In this document: in pieces, positions 43,677 to 55,363 of the stretch | Numbering within the stretch: position 1 is the stretch's first letter | Layout: each line of letters opens with the position of its first letter | DNA from: Hymenopus coronatus | Taxonomy: Eukaryota > Arthropoda > Insecta > Mantodea > Hymenopodidae | Direction of reading: 5' to 3' | DNA length: 64,000 bases | Assembly (NCBI GenBank): GCA_030762935.1 | Contig: CM060880.1 | Coordinates: 9,954,501-10,018,500 of the forward strand | Made by a program: the position numbers and the translations under genes | The notes under the pieces: generated by a model | Seen by the model: the letters and a program-made list of their open reading frames with translations, nothing else | Told to the model about the DNA's origin: nothing | Databases searched by the model: none

Positions 43677-44989
43677 CTGTCAAGAAAGTACCGGGAATTG
43701 ATCATTTAAAAACCATGTTTAAAAGGGGATTCGAAATTATTGTTGTCGCTAAGTTGGTACAACTTTCCTCTATACCCACGCGGAGTTTGATCGTCATCTG
43801 TCATCTAGTTTGTTTACAGTACGCCATTTTGTTTAGTTCATCTCAAAGGTGATTTGCGGTTTTACGATGGATACAAATATTGAACAAAGAATCTGTCTCA
43901 AATTTTGCATTGCAAATGGTATTTCGTGTGCCGAATCGCTGAAAATGTTACAGAGGGCTTACGGTGAATCGGCTTTATCAAAAACACGTGCATATGAGTG
44001 GTACAGTGCATTGAAAAGTGGTCGAGATGTGGTGGAAGATTTGCCTCGCTCTGGTAGGCCATCAACGGTTTCAACTGAACATCGCTATAGTGAAGAAAAT
44101 GGTGTCTGAAAATCGTCATATAGGTCTGAGAGGGTGATTGGCGCTGAACTTTCTGTGTCTCACGAATCGATTCGTACCATTTTAAACGATTGTTTGGGCA
44201 TGACACGCGTTGCAGCTCGGTTAGTTCCGAAAGACTTGAATTTTCTACAAAAACTCAATCGCGTAAGGATTGCTGAAGACATGCTAGAACGAGCCAGTTC
44301 CGGCCCCACATTCATGAAACGCATTGTAACTGGTGATGAGACGTGGGTTTACGAGTTTGACACTCAAACCAGTCAACAAGCTTCCGAATGGCGCCCTTCA
44401 ACTGAACCGAAACCTAAAAGATCACGTCAAACTCGATCAAAACTGAAGGTCATGTTGACAGTTTTTTTTTCGATTATCGCGGTGTCGTGCACTCAAGAGT
44501 TCTTGCCAGAAGGTCAGATGGTAAATAAAGACGATTATCTGAGCGAAATGCGGCATTTGAGAGAACAAATACGACGAAAAAGGCCAGATTTGTGGAACGA
44601 CAACTCATGGATTCTGCACCACGATAACGCACCAGCTCACAAGACTATTATTGTGAACGCATTTCTGGCCAAAAACTCACAAAATTTCATCGAACAACCA
44701 CCGTATTCACCTGATCTGGCTGCTGCTGATTTCTTTCTCTTTCCAAAACTCAAGTTACCACTTCGGGGCACCCGTTTTCAGGCGATAGAAGACATAAAAG
44801 AAAATTCGGGGTGACAATTGACATTGATTCCTAAAAGTGCCTACAAAAAATATTTTGATGATTGGATTATTCGTTGGTATAAATATATAATTTCAGAAGG
44901 GGCTTACTTTGAAGACGATAAAATAAAAATGGATGAATAATCCATTTTTTGTGTTTTATTAGCAAATTCCCGGAACTTACTTGACACAG
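43677..44989 (+). mobile_element. mariner element, 1.31 kb, inactive
   Basis: Terminal inverted repeats: left CTGTCAAGAAAGTACCGGG..., right (reversed) CTGTGTCAAGTAAGTTCCGG..., about 28 bp. Flanked by TT/TA (43675-43676) and TA (44990-44991), consistent with a TA duplication. Inserted in the centre of a Hel-A palindrome. Length and D34D transposase fit classical mariner. Confidence 0.93.
43867..44938 (+). pseudogene. mariner transposase pseudogene (D,D34D)
   Basis: Starts MDTNIEQRICLKFCIANG (43867), HTH with YEWYSALKSGRDVVEDLPRSGRPST. Catalytic Asp codons: GDE at 44334, HHDN at 44623, DFF at 44728; the last two are 35 residues apart, i.e. D34D. Frame breaks: near 44078 and 44139 (a compensating pair), between 44469 and 44500 (a T-run insertion then a second change), and near 44812, after which IPKSAYKKYFDDWI continues in another frame to a stop near 44938. 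All three aspartates persist. Close to intact but not translatable as one protein. Confidence 0.93.
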
Positions 44990-45185
44990 TAGTACAGAGT
45001 ATATAGAGAAGCTATTGTATTGCACCCAGTAATTCCTTACAGAGGTTTCACCGGAAATAGACATTTTAGGGTTCCCTGTATCAAAAACAAAAAAAAAAAA
45101 AAGCGTTTTAGAAAAAGGTCCGTGTGTGTCTGTGAACACGATAATGCAAAAACAAAAAGTCTGTGAAATACCAAAATTGGTATTT

Positions 45186-45768
45186 GTATGTATATATGTA
45201 TTTAATCTCTGCAATTGGGTACTGCCCGGTGGTAGAGTTAAATTTACAAAATTCATTTACAATAATAATCTTAAGTTAAATTAAGAATATTAATACAAGT
45301 AACACATTAAATATATGCATGTTTTTTTTAAATACCTAACTACTAATTATTCAGTATAGCAATACTTATGTCAATTACCAGCATGTTTATAAACAGTTAT
45401 TATGAAGCCTCAACATTAATACTTTACATTAATAATAATATACACTAATATAGCTTTTGTGATCCTTAATTACTTCACAATATTTACTTTAATAAATATC
45501 TAGCATTTATTCTCTTTAAATTATCCCTTAACTTCTTTCAGGTTAGAGTGTAGCCCTGAAAGGCAATTCATTCCATTCTTCAATGGTCCTATTAACAAAA
45601 GAAAATTTCCCTACGTCGGTTCTGTGCCTTCTACACTTAATTTTTTACAAATGATCCTTTCGTCCGTAGTATGTTGGGTTTTCTAACCTCTTTCTAACGT
45701 CCACCCATGCATTTAAACCAGTATAAGCTTTAAATAGTGCGACTAACCTATGTGTTTTACACCTTTAG
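45186..45768 (-). mobile_element. LINE 3' fragment inserted in Hel-A
   Basis: Reverse strand: LFKAYTGLNAWVDVRKRLENP, a YYGRKDHL block, a stop, then KIKCRRHRTDVGKFSFVNRTI and EEWNELP, which is the usual C-terminus of CR1/jockey-like reverse transcriptases. An AT-rich 3' UTR follows, ending in 'acatatatacatac' at 45186. It interrupts Hel-A at 'ggtattt^gttcagtatc'. Confidence 0.8.
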
Positions 45769-46411
45769 TTCAGTATCTTCCAAGGATGCGACACAAAGAT
45801 TTTCAAAAATGTTCCCCCCACCCCAACTACCCTTTCCATGGAACATTTGTCAACATTTTTGAGTTTCTCAAAAATGGCACTAACGATTGTGATTAAAATG
45901 CCTTATGCTTAAGATATGTTTATTACAAATAAAATGTATATCTTGAATTTTCTGGGAATAGCCTCTGAAGACCTCTTCATTCTGGATAACTTTTGTATAA
46001 CTGGCAAACCGTAAGAGATATACAAAACTTACTAAACAATAAAATATAGAGCACGTTAAAACACACCATTTATGTTATATACATTTTTTGTAGAGTTAAC
46101 TGTTTTAGAGATATTCAGATCATTGTTTAAATTTTAAGCCACTTAAACTTTTCTCAAACGGGAAGACATCTTTTTTATCGTTTATCGTTTGTTTACTCCA
46201 GGCAAGCAAAGGGATTGGAATTTCAGTTATTTTACATAGCTACTGACTTTTAAAGGAGGAGACTTTCGCTTTACCCTGTGCATTTTCTTATTTCTCTTCT
46301 ATTGTGTTCATCTTGATTAGCATGATGTAGATAACAGATTTATTTTTGGATAAAAGGGTTGTTTACCGAACAGCTAGAGGACATCATGTGAATGGAACAG
46401 AATAGAATTGT

Positions 46412-47261
46412 ACTTTCTCTACACGTACTATGTACATAGTGTATAGAGAAGGTATTGTATTGCACACACAAATTCGATATCTAAATTTCACCGGAAATAT
46501 ATGTTTTGGGTTCCCTAAATCCAAAAAAAGCATTTTTGTAAAAATGTCCGTGTGTGTGTGTCTGTGGACAGCATAGCTCAAAAACGAAAAGACTGTTAAA
46601 TACCAAATTCGGTATTTACATTTGCTATCTTCCAAGGATGCGACACGAAGATTCTCAAGAGATCCACCCACCCCTCAACTACCCTTTACATGGAAAAAAA
46701 AAAATGTCGAACATTTTGATTTTCTCAAAAATGGCTAACGATTTTGATTAAATCTCTGATATTTACGAGATAAATAAAATGTATATCTTCAATTTTCTGG
46801 GAATAACTTCTGTACACTACTTTATTCTGGATGAATTTTGCGGAATTTTGCATAACTGGTAAACCGTAAGAGATGGGCGAAAACTTACCACACAAAAAGT
46901 GTAGAGCACGTTAAAACACACAATTTATGTTATATACATTTTTTTCGTGAGGATGACTGTTTTTTTTTTTTGTTTTTTTTGTTTTTTTTTGAGATATTCG
47001 TTGTTATTATTTGTGCTTTTCTCATACAGGCTTTTGTCAACTCTTGTCCGTACAAACAAAAGAAGTTCAATCACATAGCAACCAACTTTTATCACTTTAA
47101 CCTATAGCATCCCTTATTTCCCTTCTACGTATAAGGAATCAAGTAATAAGACCATTTCTGCTCATTTTTTCTCGATTAGAATGAAGTAAATAGAAGAATA
47201 CGTTTTAAACAATAATTTATTGCAAGAGATGTAGAGAAAGTTTTGTGAATGGAACACAAGA
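46412..47261 (+). mobile_element. Hel-A copy, near full length
   Basis: Palindrome with CTATGTACATAG at 46429. Terminus 'gaatggaacacaaga'. T-rich expansion at 46961-46990 at the 'gttgatcgtttttgag' site. Confidence 0.95.
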
Positions 47262-47266
47262 TTTTT

Positions 47267-47410
47267 TCCTTTCTACTTACAAGGGGACAAGTAATAAGAA
47301 CAATTTCTGCTAATGTTTATCTCGATTAACATGATATAGATAGCAGAATAACCTTTTTAATAACTTATTACAGAGATGTAGAGAAAGTTATGTGAATGGA
47401 ACACATCAGA
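47267..47410 (+). mobile_element. Hel-A 3' fragment, subfamily 2
   Basis: From 'cttacaaggggacaagtaataag' to AATGGAACACATCAGA, in tandem behind the previous copy. Confidence 0.85.
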
Positions 47411-48056
47411 TTTTTAACATTTGAGTTAGTAAATAGAACGATAATTACATACAGAAGATTTCCCAAATTAAACCTGCTTTTCATCCAGCTATGTTAACAT
47501 TCAATTGATTCCAGTTTGTCAAAATAGTAGAAGACAATCGTTTGTATGAATAATGTGTAGGGTAGGTCATGCGATTATTACACAGAACTTTTTTTATTCC
47601 TGAAAGACAAAGCCAGTAGGTATTAGCTGTGAGTATCCAGGAGCTGTATTAACAAAGTTTACAGTTTCACTTTCATTTTGTTCCGTGCAAACAAGAGAGA
47701 GTTCATTCACCAGCTGCTACCAGCGGTGCCAACTGTTGAAAATATCCCATACCTTCCTTCGACTTCGGGGTCACGCACACGCTGCCGCCAGAAAGAAACA
47801 AAAATATTCATATTGTATCAACAGAACGTGTATACTCATTAGTGGGCCGGAGTTATTTATAAACAAATGCCATCCATCTCGGTTTGCGAAAATATACTAT
47901 ACCTACCATGTTTCATTCTAATTATAAGAGGCTTGCTCCAAAGCCTGTTGGTAGTAAATCCTCGTATACAATGTATAGTTTACAATGCTGCAACATTGCC
48001 ACATTTTCAGAAATACTGCCACGTATACATAGTAGATTCAGAAGGCACTAAAAAAT
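47411..48056. other. unassigned spacer
   Basis: No gene or repeat recognised. Confidence 0.4.
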
Positions 48057-48916
48057 TCTGATGCGTTCCATTCAGATGACTTTCTCTACATCTCTGCAAC
48101 ATATTATTCTTAAAAAGCTTATTCTTCTATTTGCTTAATGCTAATCGGGGAAAAAATAGCTGAAATGTTCTTATTACCTGCTTCCATATAAATAGAAGGA
48201 AATAAGAGAGTAACATTGATTAAAATGTACTCAAAAGCTGCTTACTATGTGACTGAAGTTCCTTTGTTTGTCTGGACGGAGTTGACAAATTCCCGTATGA
48301 GAAAAGTATAAGGTTTTTAAAGCTGAAACCAATAACAAGGAATATCTAAAAAACGACCAACTCCACGAAAATATGTATATAACATAAATTGTGTGTTTTA
48401 ACATGCTCTACGTTTTATATACAGTAAGTTTTTGTCTGTCTCTTAGGATTTAGCATTTATGTAAAATTTAGTAAAATTCGTACAGAATAAAGATGTCCTC
48501 AGAGGCTATTCCCAGAAAATTCAAGAGATACATTTTATTTCTCAGTTAAACATCTTAAATGTACGATATTTTAATTAAAATCGTTAGAGCCATTTTTGAG
48601 AAAATCAAAGTTTTCGAAAAATTTACCATCTAAAGGGTAATTGGGGTGGGGGGATTTTCTTCAAAATCTTCGTGTCGCATCCTTGGAAGATACTGAACTT
48701 AAATACCAAGTTTGGTATTTAATAGACTTTTCGTTTTAAGCTATGCTGCCGAAACACACACACACATACAGACACTGACCTTTTTCTAAAAATGCCTTTT
48801 TTTGCATTCAGGGGGTCTCAAAACATATATTTCCGGTGAAATATCGATATGGAACTTTTGGGTGCAATACAATATCTTCTCTATACACTATGTACATAGT
48901 ACGTGCAGAGAAAGTA
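48057..48916 (-). mobile_element. Hel-A copy, near full length
   Basis: TCTGATGCGTTCC start; palindrome end 'cactatgtacatagtacgtgcagagaaagt'. Confidence 0.95.
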
Positions 48917-48919
48917 AAA

Positions 48920-48968
48920 GTCAATACCGAAATTTCACCAGAAATGCTTGTTTTGAGGCCCCAAATAT
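48920..48968 (+). mobile_element. Hel-A fragment
   Basis: 'aataccgaaatttcaccagaaatgc' is the palindrome-proximal segment in plus orientation. Confidence 0.7.
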
Positions 48969-49031
48969 AAAAGTGCCGTTAGATCCAGATAAGCCTTGCC
49001 AGAAAATAGTGTCTGGAAGTGAACACATTTT

Positions 49032-49178
49032 TAATTTCTCTACACGTACTATGTGCATAGTGTATATAGAAGGTATTGTATTGCATCCAAAAATTCCATA
49101 CCGAGATTTCACCGGAAATATATTTTTTGAAACCTCCCGAATAAAAAAAAACATTTTTAGAAAAATGCCCGTGTTTGT
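49032..49178 (+). mobile_element. Hel-A palindrome-end fragment
   Basis: 'atttctctacacgtactatgtgcatagtgtat' through 'acatttttagaaaaatgcccgtg'. Truncated at the GT site. Confidence 0.88.
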
Positions 49179-49667
49179 AAAATAAATAATTCTATTTATA
49201 AATTTTCAGTTCGCGGTGCAAGAAAATACTAGCGCACAGATCTTCATTATAATTTACCGCCAGAAATAAAAGTTAATAGAAAGTTATAATTAATGAAAGT
49301 TATCTTATTGTTATAGAAGGTTAAAACATACCCATTTCAAATACCTAGGTATTGAAAAACTTTGTTAAATAATATAAATTTATGTAAGATAAAATAAAAA
49401 GATCCACCGCTGATTCTAAGGCGTAATTAAATGAGAAAGAAGATAAATTTGACTAAAAGCGTTATGGACGCTATAAGAAACTCCAAGGAACACGCAGCGT
49501 GCGTGCATAATGTGAGAAGGCGAGAACAAGAGGAATGTGCTGCACAAACATTTTCTGGCCTGGCGATAAAGTTCTTGCACGCTCACACCGATAAGCAGTC
49601 ATACATGTCAACCCACACTCTAGCAATAGAAACCTAAAAATGCGTAACTATACCTACCTAAAGCGGC
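49179..49667. other. unassigned AT-rich spacer
   Basis: A plus ORF of 68 codons (49431-49637), unrecognised. No repeat identified. Confidence 0.4.
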
Positions 49668-50431
49668 AGTGTTCCATTCACATGACTTTCTCTACATCTC
49701 TGTAACAAATCATTGTTAAAAATCTGGTTCTTCTGTCTACTTCAGCCTAATCCAGATAAACATTAGCAGAAATGCTCTTATTACTTGCTTCCTTGTAAGT
49801 AAAAGGGAAATAAGGGAATAAACTAGGCTATAGCGATAGTCAAATGTTTTAAAAGCTGGTTGCGATGTGATTGAAGTTCATTTTCTTTGCAAGATCAGCA
49901 GTTGACAGATACAATATGAGAAAATTTGTAAGTGTTTTAAAATTTAAACCAATAACAAGGAATATCTTGGAAATGAACCCCAGAAAAGATTTATGAAATA
50001 AATTATATGTCCGAACGAGCTCTAGATTACGGTATACCAGGTATGCAAAAGTGATTCAGAGGCTTTTCCCAGAAAATTTGAGATATAAATGTTATTTATT
50101 GTATAAATATTTTGAGTATATGGCATATTAATCAAAGTCGTTAAAGCCATTTTCCAGAAAATCCAATTTTTTTTTTTTTTTGCTTCGTATAATGGGAAGT
50201 TGGGGGGGGGGGTTCTTGAAAATCGTCGTGTTATATCCTTGGAAGATATTGTATTTTAAATATAAAGTTTGGTTATTAACCGACCTTTTGTTTTAGTTAT
50301 CGTGTTCACACTCAGACCTTTTTCTCTAAATATTTGTTTTATATAAAAAAGCTTAAATTTCCAGTGAAATTTCGCATCGAATTTTTGGGTGGAATACTAT
50401 AACTTCTCTACCTATGAACACTGTACTAAGA
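49668..50431 (-). mobile_element. Hel-A copy, subfamily 2
   Basis: Outermost bases of the CACATCAGA end are lost (starts 'gtgttccattcacatg'). The palindrome end is degraded ('acttctctacctatgaacactgtac'). Confidence 0.9.
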
Positions 50432-50504
50432 AGAGCAAGCAAATATGCCGCTTTTGGAATACATAGGTCATTTAATCATATACTTCATGTAAAATATATT
50501 TATC

Positions 50505-50855
50505 ACAATTTTTGGTGGAATAGAATTCCTGGGCGGCGCTGTGGCTTAGTGGTTAGACCGCTCGCCTCCCATCTAGGCGGCCAGGATTCGATCCCAAGCG
50601 TCCGCTTGTGGCATTTTGATGGACTAAGCGGCGTCCGGGTCCTCCCGTTTCCCCCGCCACTCATCCCACCAATTGCTCCATCATAACCGTTCCTATCCTC
50701 CACTTCGACACGCTCATGCCGACCACTCGTTCCAGGTACTCCATTTTGTGGGCTGTGCCGTTGGCTCCCCGACAGGCTTCTGACCTCTAACTCCTAGGGT
50801 AAGCCGACCACGAATACAATTCCTTCTCCACCTACATAGTACGTGTAGAGAAAGG
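50505..50855 (-). mobile_element. Hel-A palindrome-end fragment interrupted by SINE-B
   Basis: 'cacaatttttggtggaatagaattcc' and 'ttctccacctacatagtacgtgtagagaaag' flank the SINE. Confidence 0.85.
50530..50811 (+). mobile_element. SINE-B (tRNA-headed)
   Basis: Starts TGGGCGGCGCTGTGG; A-box-like GTGGCTTAGTGGTTAGAC, B-box-like GGATTCGATCCC; GC-rich body with 'ccgtttcccccgcca'. The 12-bp target duplication GAATAnAATTCC at 50518-50529 and 50812-50823 differs at one base. A related scrap may lie at 51500-51530. Confidence 0.9.
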
Positions 50856-51536
50856 AAAAACAATGCACTGAAGGTACACTTTTTTAAAATACCTAACATC
50901 CTGTGTTATTTCAGGTATGCATATCTATATCAAACTGTTAAATGTAAATTTATATTTCGTAATGCGACCACCAGGAGCGCGGGCAATGTCACTTGTTTGC
51001 ATGGATATTGAGAGTCTGCACTCCATAAGGCGAAGAACATTTCTGAAAATGGGGACCATAAATACGTAAGGTGTACCTCGGAAATGCTGTGCTATTGTTT
51101 GAGAGAAGTTTTGTTTTCTCAGGCTCGCTGTAATATCTGACGCCTTTGTTTTGTTTCTTTCTCGATCAGTTTATATCATCCGAGAATATCCCCTTATAAG
51201 GTTCTTGGGAGCAGCAAGGAATTCCAAACAGCCGTTTCCAGATCAGTGGAGTGAAGACAAAAGGTCGGCAGCCTGCTCATTTTCTAAACAATGGAAAGCC
51301 TTTACGTGGTACAGTGAACCTGCTGTCTTGGAGGGAAATACCCAAAACCTTACAGCGCGGCTCCACTTCTGCACAAAGCCTTCAACATTTCTTTCATCAT
51401 ACTTTGTATTCGTTTAAGTGATACGCGCTAGACATACAGTCGGAAACACACTGATCCTCTCGCCTAGAATGTGGGATTTGTGGTGGACAAAGTGGCGCAG
51501 GAGCGAGTTTTATCCGGTTTCCCCCGCCATCACATC
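50856..51536. other. unassigned spacer
   Basis: Moderate GC, unrecognised ORFs of under 90 codons. Confidence 0.4.
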
Positions 51537-51743
51537 GACTCTTCGTTTTTGAGTTATCGTGTTCACAGATGCAAGGACATACTGGAAAAAACAGACTCGC
51601 GGACCTTTTTTCTAAAAATGCTTTTTTTGGATACAGGGGGACTCTTAAATATCTATTTCCGGTGCAATCTCGGTATAGAATTTTTGGGTGGAATGCAATG
51701 CTTTCTCTATACAGTATGTACATAGTACGTGCAGAAAAAGTAA
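51537..51743 (-). mobile_element. Hel-A palindrome-half fragment
   Basis: From 'ttcgtttttgagttatcgtgttcacag' to 'gtatgtacatagtacgtgcagaaaaagt'. The CACATCAGA half is absent. Confidence 0.9.
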
Positions 51744-51850
51744 AAAGTTTTGGTAAATACAAAATGGTATTCCATGTTTTCACTATCTCTTCTATAAGGG
51801 GTAATAGGGAGGGTTTTCCATAAAATCCCGTACATTGTACAGTACAAAAA

Positions 51851-52622
51851 TCTGATGTGTTACACTCACATGACTTTCCCTAGCTACTCTACAGATAAAC
51901 TTTCTACGAAAGCTGATTCTGCTTTCAACACCATTCTAATCGGGATAAATATTAGCAGACTTTTATTACTTAGTTCCTTATAAGTAGAATGGAACTAAGG
52001 GAATGCACTAGGCGGAACTGATAGTCAAATGTTTTAAAAGGCTGTCGTTATGCGGTTGTCATTGCAAATCGCTTCTTTGCTTGACCAAAAGAAAAACGGA
52101 CACTTCTGTTTGAGAAAATTGAAAATAATAACAAGGAATACCTCGAAAACTGTAAGCTCCACGAAGAAAATGTATATGACATAACTTGTCGATTTTAACA
52201 AGATCTACATTTTTTGTAGTGTAAGTTTTTGTCTATATCTTACGGTTTACTAATTAAGCCAAATTAAGCGAAATTCGTCCAGAATAAACGGGCCTTTAGA
52301 AGCTATTCCCAGAAAATTCAAGATATCCATTTTAAGAAAAACAACATTTTCGAAAAATTTTCCATGTAATGGCTAGTTAGGGGTGGGGGGATTTTCTTCT
52401 TGAATATCTTCGTGTCGCATCGTCGGAAGAGACCAAACTTAAATACCAAGTTTGATATTTAACCGTCTTTTCGTTTTTCAACTATGCTGTCCACATCCTT
52501 TTCTTGGACTCGAGGAGTCTTAATACATGTATTTCCGTCGAAATCTCGACATCGAATTTTTGGGTGGAATACAATACTTCTCTATTCCTATGTACATCGT
52601 ACATACGGGGCTAGAGAAAGTA
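51851..52622 (-). mobile_element. Hel-A copy, subfamily 2 tail, with deletions
   Basis: TCTGATGTGTTACACTCACATG start; palindrome decayed ('tacatcgtacatacggggctagagaaagt'). The CA tract is missing. Same hybrid type as 33498-34349. Confidence 0.92.
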
Positions 52623-53125
52623 AAAAGGGGGTCGGATGTAAGTGAAAGTGTATTTCTGCAATTCGACTTTGAAAGGGTAGTGACGCGTGGAGTAACCGTA
52701 GAAAATGGCATAAAGTGTTATATATTCATCATGTAAACTGTCGTATAAAGAACGTGATTTCATTTGGTGAGACGTGGTGATTATCGAACGGGTGTACCAC
52801 CCGGTGTTTGCATGCCCCACCATCTATGGTGAGAAAGGCGAAGTTGCGCCGTGTTTTGGCAGTAATACTGCCCGCACTCGCAAGGAGCGCTGAATGAGTT
52901 GGAGGATTTGAATCGGTGGGCACAACTATTTACGTTGCACCTAAATTTAAATTTCATTTACTGTTCACATCCCCTTTGAAGGCAATTTGATTTTAATTTG
53001 AAATTTTATTTGAGGAAACATTATTTTGTGTAGGTATATCTGTAATTAGGGAATTGCATTATGCATCAAGAGCTGCTTTTAGGTTATGGTAGTGGGCTTC
53101 CCTACATTTATTTATTTTATTTATT
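52623..53125. other. unassigned spacer
   Basis: No recognised feature. Confidence 0.4.
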
Positions 53126-53982
53126 ACTTTCTCTACACGTACTATGTACATAGTGTATACAGAAGGTATTGTAATGCGCTCAAAAATTCCATACCGAGAT
53201 TTCAGTGGCAAAACATATTTTGAGACCCCTGAATCCAAAAAAATGTTTTTTAGAAAAATGTCCGCGTGCGTGTCTGTGGGCAGCATAGCTCAAAAACGAA
53301 AAGACCGTTAAATACCAAACTTCTTATTTAAGTATAGTATCTTCCAAGGATGCGACACGAAGATTTAAAAATAAAGATCCCCCCACCCTCAAATATCCTT
53401 TACATGGAACGTTTTTCGAAAATTTTGTTTTACCCAAAATGGCTCTAACGATTTTGATTAAAATATCGTAGGTATATTAAAGATATTTATCTGACAAATA
53501 AAATGTATATTTTGAATTTTCTGGGAATAGCCTCTGAAGACTACTTTATTCTGAATGTTTTACATAACTGGTAAACCGTAAGAGACAGAAAAAACCTTAC
53601 TTAATATAAAACGTAGAGCATATTAAACACACACACAAGTTATATTATATAATTTTTTTCGTGGAGTTGATTTTTGTTGTTGTTGTTTTTTTTAGATATT
53701 CCTTGTTATTGGTCTCAGCTTTGAAAAATGTGTACTTTTCTCATATGGGAAGTTGTCAAATCTTGTCCATACAAACAAAGGAACTTCAGTCACAGAGCAA
53801 CCAGCTTTTGACTGTCACTTTAACCTATGGTACTCCCTTATTTCCCTTCTACTTACAAGGAAGCAAGCAATAAGACTATTTCTGCTAATATTTTCTCGTT
53901 TAGCATGAAATAAATAGAAGCATAAGCTTTTTAACAATAATTTGTTGCAGAGATGTAGAGAAAGTCATGTGAATGGAACATA
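53126..53982 (+). mobile_element. Hel-A copy, near full length
   Basis: Palindrome 'acgtactatgtacatagtgtatacagaagg'. Intact to 'catgtgaatggaacata', with the final CATCAGA replaced. Confidence 0.94.
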
Positions 53983-54108
53983 CTTATTTTTGTTTATTTA
54001 CATATCATGTAATGAACATTTTGCTCTAGGTAGTGACTGCCCTTTAGTGAGGCGGTTAGCAAAATATGAAGAATAAAATAAAACACATAAAGAAGTATAT
54101 AATTATAA

Positions 54109-54112
<4 letters not shown>
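53983..54112. other. unassigned short spacer
   Basis: No feature recognised before the CA repeat. Confidence 0.4.
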
Positions 54113-54181
<69 letters not shown>

Positions 54182-54188
54182 ACACACA
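54113..54188. repeat. (CA)n microsatellite
   Basis: About 36 CA units with a few CG interruptions at the right end, adjoining a TIR element. Confidence 0.97.
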
Positions 54189-54189
54189 G

Positions 54190-54640
54190 AGGATGTTTCA
54201 AACGACACCAAACGAAGATGTGGACCTTGTTGGTCATACCGTACGTGATACGTTAATATAATTTTCAGCTCTAAATTTGGCACATACAAAAACTGTCATA
54301 AAATCACCAAGGATTAGCAGTCGTACATAACCAAATGGCACGTGCCTGGCCCACTTCTGCCGGTTAGTAGCGAAGGTCCCAGTCGCGTGGGTGGTTTAAT
54401 AGATACGCCGGCGCGGCACAGGTCACCTTAGTAATGGAAAGCGTAGCATGTGGGTTTTGTTATGTGTTTCATATAACACGTTTTGAGATTGTTTACGCGG
54501 CGTATGACAACCGTTGTTCCTTCGCTGCCAAATCCCAAACGTGTGCAACTTGCCTAAAACTTTAAATAGAAGAGTTTGAAAGTTGTGACATCAAGCTAAT
54601 CGACTGCTATCTTCGTTTTGTATCGTTTTGAAACAGCCTG
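54190..54640. mobile_element. small TIR element, class uncertain
   Basis: Left AGGATGTTTCAAACGA and right (reversed) AGGCTGTTTCAAAACGA form a ~16-bp inverted repeat bounding 451 bp of non-coding DNA. It lies between a CA repeat and TATATATGTG, as if inserted in the microsatellite. No second copy was seen. Confidence 0.55.
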
Positions 54641-54721
54641 TATATATGTGTTTCTTTTCTAACCCAAATATTATATAATTTGTAACCTTTTGGTTCGAAA
54701 TAACAACAATTTTTTTTCTAT

Positions 54722-54808
54722 ATTAGCATGAAGTAAATAGAAGCACTAGTTTTTAACAATAATTTGTTGCAGAGATGTAGAGAAAGTCATGTGAATGAAA
54801 CACATCAG
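54722..54808 (+). mobile_element. Hel-A 3' fragment
   Basis: 'attagcatgaagtaaatagaag...gatgtagagaaagtcatgtgaatgaaacacatcag', followed after five T by the next copy's ACTTTCTCTACG. Confidence 0.9.
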
Positions 54809-54813
54809 TTTTT

Positions 54814-55301
54814 ACTTTCTCTACGTGCTATGTATATAGTGTATAGAGAAGGTATTGCACTCCACCAAAAAATTCGATCCCGAGATTTCACCGGAAATAT
54901 ATGTTTTAGTGTCCCCTGTATCAAAAAAAAAGTTTAGTATCTTCCAGGGATGCGACACGAAGATTTTGAGAAAAATCCCCCCACCCCAAACTACCCTTTA
55001 CATGGAACTTTTTTCGAAAATTTTGATTTTCTCAAAAATGGCTGTAACGATTATGATTAAAATATCGTATATTAGAGATATTTACCTGACAAATAAAATG
55101 TATATCTCAAATTTTCCGGGAAGAGCCTCTGAAGATTACTTTATTCTCGGTCAATTTTACGGAATTTTGCATAACTGCTAAACCGTAAGAGATGGACAAA
55201 AACTTACCACACAACTGTTAGAGCACCTTAAAACACACAATTTGTTATATACAATTTTTTCGTGGAGTTGATTGTTTTTGAGATATTCCTTGTGTGTGTG
55301 T

Positions 55302-55363
<62 letters not shown>

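Larger units (their letters stand above)
43650..46406 (+). mobile_element. Hel-A copy with mariner and LINE insertions
   Basis: Palindrome left arm 43650-43675 (ACTTTCTCTACACGTACTATG), right arm from 44992, body to 45185, LINE insertion, body 45769-46406 ending 'aatggaacagaataga'. Both later elements interrupt it. Confidence 0.92.

Noticed and set aside
48802..49185. 127-codon plus ORF
   Set aside because: It spans three Hel-A pieces. Peptides such as 'ISGEISVSNFWV' recur from many Hel-A copies and reflect repeat sequence, not protein conservation.
50414..50686. 90-codon plus ORF
   Set aside because: It crosses from Hel-A into SINE-B and consists of SINE sequence.
51487..51536. Second SINE-B fragment
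   Set aside because: Only 'tccggtttcccccgcca' resembles the SINE-B body; too short to annotate.
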